Positions 60,728-64,000 of a stretch of 64,000 bases of DNA are shown piece after piece. A program made the position numbers and the translations under genes. The stretch is from Geodermatophilus sp. DSM 44513 (GTDB taxonomy: Bacteria > Actinomycetota > Actinomycetes > Mycobacteriales > Geodermatophilaceae): the NCBI RefSeq assembly GCF_032460525.1, contig NZ_CP135963.1:4278001-4342000 (forward strand), in the 5' to 3' direction. Position 1 is the first letter of the stretch. The number at the start of each line of letters is the position of its first letter. Under the pieces are notes generated by a model that made no database searches, had not been told where the DNA came from, and saw only the letters and a list, made by a program, of their open reading frames with translations.

Positions 60728-62056
60728 TCAGCTCTCCCAGCCGCCCTCGTCGACGCCGCCGGGCACCGGGGCGGCCGGGTCGTAGGGCTGCCGGGTGAGG
60801 ACGAAGGTGCCGATGTCCAGGTGGTCCTCGGCGATGCGCAGCGGCTCGCCGGCGTAGTAGCCGTCCAGGCCCAGCCACGTGCCGTCGTCCCGCCGGGTGA
60901 AGCGGCTGGCCCGCCCGGCCCGGCCCGGCAGCGGGCCGAGGTGCAGCAGGCCGCCGGGCACCGCGCGCAGCACGACCGGCGCCGGGCCCCAGAACCACAC
61001 GCCGAGGACCTCCAGCGGCACCGGCGGCGAGGACGGCGCCCAGGCCGCCACGACCCGCGGCTCCGCGGCCCGCAGGTCGCCGAGCAGGCCGGTGAGCAGC
61101 AGCGGGTCCAGGCCGCTGGTGGTGTTGGCCAGCGAGACCGCCCCGGTCTGCTCCTCGCGGTCGACCAGCACGCCGGCGAGGAAGCCGGGCATCGACCCGC
61201 CGTGGCCGACCAGGGTGCGCCCGTCGACCCGCAGCACCTGCAGGCCCAGGCCGTACGCCGACCACCCCGGTGCGGAGGCGTCCACGCCTGCGGGCACGGT
61301 CATCTCCTCCAGCGTCGCGGGGTCGAGCACGTCCCCGGTGTCGCCGAGCAGGAAGGTGGCGAAGCGGGACAGGTCGCCCAGCGTCGCCCACAGCTGCCCG
61401 GCGGCGGCCATCACGCCGGCGTCGTGCTCCGGCTCGGGCAGGACGACGTCGGCCCACGGGTGCACCGCGCGGCCCTCGGCGGCAGGGGCGACCGGCCGGG
61501 GCGTCGTCCGGTCCATGCCGAGGGGGGCGAGCACCTCGCTGCGGACGACGTCCTCCCACGGGCGGCCGCGCAACCGGGCGACCAGCTCACCGAGCAGGCC
61601 GAAGCCCAGGTTGGAGTAGTGGAAGCGGCGGGCGGCGCCGAGCACGACGTGCTCCGGGCCCAGCCGCAGGTCCGCCAGCGTGCCGCCGGGGGCCCGCTCC
61701 CACCACTCCCCCGGGCTCTCCGCGGCGGCGCCGGCGACGTGTGCGAGCAGCTGGCCGACGGTGCGGTCCCCCAGCGGGGTGCCGGGCACGTGCCGGTCCA
61801 GCGGGTCGTCGAGGTGCACCCGGCCCTCGTCACGCAGCCGCAGGACCGCGACCGCCGTGACCGTCTTGCTGATCGAGCCGAGCCGGTACTGGACGTCGGT
61901 GTGCGGTCCGGGCACCCCACCCCGCCCGGCCGACCAGACCGGGCCACCGTCCCGGACGACGCCGGCGACCAGGCTCGGCGCCCGGCCGTCGCGCTGGGCC
62001 CGGGCGGTGCGGGCGAGCAGCAGGCGGGCGGTGGACGGCAGCACGGGCTCCGGCAT
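60728..62056 (-). CDS. Serine hydrolase, beta-lactamase/class C-like
   Basis: 442 residues, ATG 62056. Catalytic elements of the class C/esterase family: SxxK in YRLGSISKTVTAVAVLRL, YxN in FHYSNLGFGLLGELVA and HxG in TLVGHGGSMPGFLAGV. A C-terminal ~100-residue beta domain (DGTWLGLDGYYAGEPLRIAE) follows. No signal peptide, so probably cytoplasmic, an esterase or peptidase rather than a resistance beta-lactamase. Downstream 60511-60727 contains a direct repeat but no gene. Confidence 0.85.
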   Translation of the reverse strand: MPEPVLPSTARLLLARTARAQRDGRAPSLVAGVVRDGGPVWSAGRGGVPGPHTDVQYRLGSISKTVTAVAVLRLRDEGRVHLDDPLDRHVPGTPLGDRTVGQLLAHVAGAAAESPGEWWERAPGGTLADLRLGPEHVVLGAARRFHYSNLGFGLLGELVARLRGRPWEDVVRSEVLAPLGMDRTTPRPVAPAAEGRAVHPWADVVLPEPEHDAGVMAAAGQLWATLGDLSRFATFLLGDTGDVLDPATLEEMTVPAGVDASAPGWSAYGLGLQVLRVDGRTLVGHGGSMPGFLAGVLVDREEQTGAVSLANTTSGLDPLLLTGLLGDLRAAEPRVVAAWAPSSPPVPLEVLGVWFWGPAPVVLRAVPGGLLHLGPLPGRAGRASRFTRRDDGTWLGLDGYYAGEPLRIAEDHLDIGTFVLTRQPYDPAAPVPGGVDEGGWES

Positions 62057-62096
62057 GACCGGGGACCGTAGCGAGCCGGGGGTCAGCGGGTGGGCC

Positions 62097-62423
62097 TCAG
62101 GAGGTCGGGGCCGCCTCGGGCACGGGCAGCCGGCCGGTGCGGGTGGCCCAGCGGTCGAACCAGAGGGTGGCCAGTGGCGGCACCGACGCGGCGAGGGCGA
62201 GCAGCGTCGTCCCGGCGTTCCACCGCAGCACGCGGGCGGCCACGACCGTGACGACCAGGTAGACGACGAAGACCGCGCCGTGGACCGGGCCGAAGATCTG
62301 CACCCCGCGCTCGGAGGTCGCCAGCACGTACTTGACGAACATCCCGAACAGCAGGCCCACCCAGGAGCCCGCCTCGGCCAGGGCGACGGCACGGAACGCG
62401 AGGGCGACGGCGCGCGGGGTCAC
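62097..62423 (-). CDS. DUF3817 membrane protein
   Basis: 108 residues from GTG 62423; longer starts upstream would be rich in unrelated residues. DUF3817 pattern: AFRAVALAEAGSWVGLLFGM, FVKYVLATSERGVQIFGPVH, GAVFVVYLVVTVVAARVLRW, AASVPPLATLWFDRW; three membrane helices. Function unknown. Widespread actinobacterial family. Confidence 0.87.
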   Translation of the reverse strand: MTPRAVALAFRAVALAEAGSWVGLLFGMFVKYVLATSERGVQIFGPVHGAVFVVYLVVTVVAARVLRWNAGTTLLALAASVPPLATLWFDRWATRTGRLPVPEAAPTS

Positions 62424-62560
62424 GGCCCCATGGTCCCCGACCGCGCGGGACACCGGCCTCCCGCCCGCGGTGACCCCGACCACCCGCCGTCCCGGGCGGC
62501 GCGCTTCTCGCGTCAGAGGCGGTCGGAGGCGCACTTGTCGCGACATTGGCGGTCCGGGGG

Positions 62561-63619
62561 TCAGACGGCGACGCGGGTGAACTTCGGCGGGGCGCCCATG
62601 ACGTCGATGCTGGACACCTTGACCACGTCACCCGACGTCGGCGCGTGCACCATCTGGCCGTTGCCCAGGTAGATGCCGATGTGGCTGATCGGGCTGTAGA
62701 AGGCGACCAGGTCCCCGGCGCGCGCCTCGGACCGGGACACCGGTGCGCCCATCGCCGACTGCATGCGGCTGGAGTGTGGCAGGTCGACCCCCGCGGCGGC
62801 GAACGCGTACTGCACCAGGCCCGAGCAGTCGAAGGACGCCGGGCCCCCGGCCGCCCACACGTAGGGCTTGCCGCGCTGGGCCATCGCCCGGTCCACGACC
62901 GCCTGCACCGAGCCGCTGCCCACCGCGACGGGGGCGGGGGCGGTCCCGGCCGGCGCCGGCTCCTCGCGCTCGACACGGCTGGCCCGGTCGCCCTCGGCGG
63001 GGCCGTGCGCGGCCGCGGCGGCCGCCAGGGCCGCCCGCCGCTCCTCGGCCGACAGCCGGGCGTAGTCGGCCTGGTAGGCGGTGATCTGCGCCTGCAGCTC
63101 CGCCTGCTGGCGGGCCACCGCGTCGTACTGCCGCTGCGCCTCGCCGGCGGCCCGGTCGGCCACCACCCGCGCCTGCCGGGCCGCCTCGCCGGCGGCGGCC
63201 GCCTGCTCCAGCAGCTCGCCCTGGTGGCCGGCCACCGCCTGCAGCAGGGTCACCCGGTTGACGAACTCCTCGGCCGACCCGCTGGTCAGCAGCGCCCGGA
63301 GGGCCCCCGCGCCCTCACCGGTGAAGGCGCTGCGCGCGATCCCGACCACGGCGTCCTGGGCGGTGGTGACCGCACGCTCCGCCTCGGTCACCGTCGCCGC
63401 GGCGGCCACCGCCGCGGCCTGCTGGCCGGCCATCTCCTCGCGGGCCTCGTTGAAGTCCTCGGTGAGGACCTCCAGCTCGTGCCCCCGGGCGGCGACGAGC
63501 TGCGCGGCCGCGGCGGCGGTCGTCGGCTCCTCGGCGACCGCGGGGACCGCGGCGAACGCGAGTCCGAGGACGCCGGCCAGGACGAGGGCGGCACGGCGGG
63601 CGGTGCGAGGGGTCGCCAT
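62561..63619 (-). CDS. Secreted NlpC/P60 peptidoglycan endopeptidase (RipA-like)
   Basis: 352 residues, ATG 63619. Signal peptide (RRAALVLAGVLGLAFAAVPA), then ~170 residues of coiled coil (ELEVLTEDFNEAREEMAGQQ, QARVVADRAAGEAQRQYDAV), a short linker and the NlpC/P60 domain (~235-352): Cys in SFDCSGLVQYAF, His in SPISHIGIYLG, and HAPTSG. The layout matches mycobacterial RipA/RipB, which cleave peptide stems at septation. Its long leader holds a predicted c-di-AMP riboswitch. Confidence 0.93.
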   Translation of the reverse strand: MATPRTARRAALVLAGVLGLAFAAVPAVAEEPTTAAAAAQLVAARGHELEVLTEDFNEAREEMAGQQAAAVAAAATVTEAERAVTTAQDAVVGIARSAFTGEGAGALRALLTSGSAEEFVNRVTLLQAVAGHQGELLEQAAAAGEAARQARVVADRAAGEAQRQYDAVARQQAELQAQITAYQADYARLSAEERRAALAAAAAAHGPAEGDRASRVEREEPAPAGTAPAPVAVGSGSVQAVVDRAMAQRGKPYVWAAGGPASFDCSGLVQYAFAAAGVDLPHSSRMQSAMGAPVSRSEARAGDLVAFYSPISHIGIYLGNGQMVHAPTSGDVVKVSSIDVMGAPPKFTRVAV

Positions 63620-63647
63620 GGTGCGGCGGCACTCCGTTCTGCTCCGG

Positions 63648-63790
63648 CCGCCCACCGGGCGGCTGACGGGCCCGGGCACGGTCGACCGCCCGGCCGCAGG
63701 TGCCGGTGCGCGCTGCACCCGGGTGGGCCGCGGGCCGTCACCCCGGGAGAGGAGGTCTCCACCTCGGTGACCGGGAGCCCCGGCGGATGC
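63648..63790 (-). ncRNA. ydaO/yuaA-type c-di-AMP riboswitch
   Basis: On the minus strand the leader contains, in order, GAGGTGGAGA, CCGGGGTGACGGCC and near the 3' end CCCGTCAGCCGCCCGGTGGG, all close to RF00379 landmarks (GGUGGAGA, GGGGUGAAGGCC, CCCGUCAGCUAACC). CCGCC (63786-63782) and GGCGG (63652-63648) can form the closing stem P1. It precedes an NlpC/P60 gene, the best-known actinobacterial target, and starts at the predicted transcription start. Exact structure was not computed. Confidence 0.7.
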
Positions 63791-63794
63791 ACTG

Positions 63795-63823
63795 AATGTA
63801 GTGGCGTGATCGCACTGTGACAA
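63795..63823 (-). promoter_or_regulatory. Promoter of the NlpC/P60 leader
   Basis: TTGTCA (63823-63818) and TACATT (63800-63795) on the minus strand, spaced by exactly 17 bp. The start would fall near 63788, the 5' edge of the riboswitch. Confidence 0.7.
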
Positions 63824-63937
63824 TCAGGCCGGGCGCGTTTCGTCGGTCGTCGACGCGATCCCGCAGGTGGCCTGGGGCGGCCGGGGCCGCTGGGGCGGAC
63901 GGGGTTGCCCGGGGGTGCGCCGGGGCACGCAGCGGTC

Positions 63938-64000
63938 ATGGATCTGAAGCGACCCCTCGTCGTGCTGGTCACCGCGGCCGCGCTGGCCGGGTGCGGCAGC
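63938..64000 (+). CDS. Lipoprotein, N-terminus only (cut by window edge)
   Basis: ATG 63938 opens MDLKRPLVVLVTAAALAGCGS: basic start, hydrophobic core and lipobox LAGC. Only 21 codons are visible; the product cannot be identified. Divergent from the NlpC/P60 gene. Confidence 0.65.
   Translation, partial: MDLKRPLVVLVTAAALAGCGS

Overview
The window is about 64 kb of very GC-rich DNA with short intergenic gaps, many GTG starts and start/stop overlaps (ATGA or GTGA). Gene content points to an actinobacterium: a dnaK-grpE-dnaJ operon with an HspR-type operator, an EtfD-like Fe-S oxidoreductase, LMW-phosphatase-type arsenate reductases of the mycothiol group, DUF3140/DUF3817 proteins, a DosS/DosR-like pair and a c-di-AMP riboswitch ahead of an NlpC/P60 peptidase. 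Geodermatophilaceae is my best guess for the family, by inference only.

Layout. 1-2.9 kb: chaperone operon (minus strand), cut by the window edge inside dnaJ. 3.1-4.3 kb: a wHTH + DUF559 nuclease-like gene bracketed by two 42-bp hairpins that match at 40 positions. 4.5-15.4 kb: EtfD-like electron-transfer protein, DUF389 and MFS membrane proteins, dcd, a secreted subtilisin-like protease and a PAS-kinase-receiver-RsbW fusion. 15.4-24.2 kb: tRNA-Gly(CCC) followed by an accessory block with an arsR-arsC-arsC-arsC-like cluster, an MFS gene broken by a TAG codon, a Crp/AhpD divergent pair, a frameshifted lipoprotein gene and a second ArsR-controlled unit (flavin monooxygenase + MFS). 24.3-44 kb: housekeeping and signalling genes: cysteine-desulfurase-like enzyme, GGDEF-EAL protein, PrmC-like methyltransferase, Usp protein, DosS/DosR-like pair, type III polyketide synthase + methyltransferase, several very small acidic proteins, a short-chain dehydrogenase, a second palindrome-flanked DUF559 gene (39.1-40.1 kb), a tyrosine phosphatase and a GGDEF protein. 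44-51 kb: a complete fructose PTS (ptsI divergent from DeoR regulator-fruK-fruA-ptsH). 51-58 kb: SRPBCC protein, AGE-family epimerase, amino-acid permease and a branched-chain-type 2-oxoacid dehydrogenase (E1a-E1b-E2) divergent from an Lrp-type regulator. 58-64 kb: small membrane or secreted proteins, a flavin/PPOX protein, a serine hydrolase, DUF3817, and a RipA-like peptidase behind a predicted ydaO-type riboswitch; a lipoprotein gene begins at the right edge.

Most interesting points. (1) Two unrelated-in-sequence but identically organised units in which a DUF559 gene sits between two copies of its own private palindrome. (2) A family of at least six nested inverted repeats placed at stop codons, one of which has become the C-terminus of a GGDEF protein. 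(3) Two inactivating lesions (nonsense, frameshift) within 3 kb of each other in the arsenic-associated block. (4) Promoter and operator signals that fit their genes: HAIR box at dnaK, SigR/SigH-like promoter on a 47-residue protein, Crp-like site at the DosR-like gene, dyads at fruR and bkd, and a promoter whose start coincides with the 5' end of the c-di-AMP aptamer.
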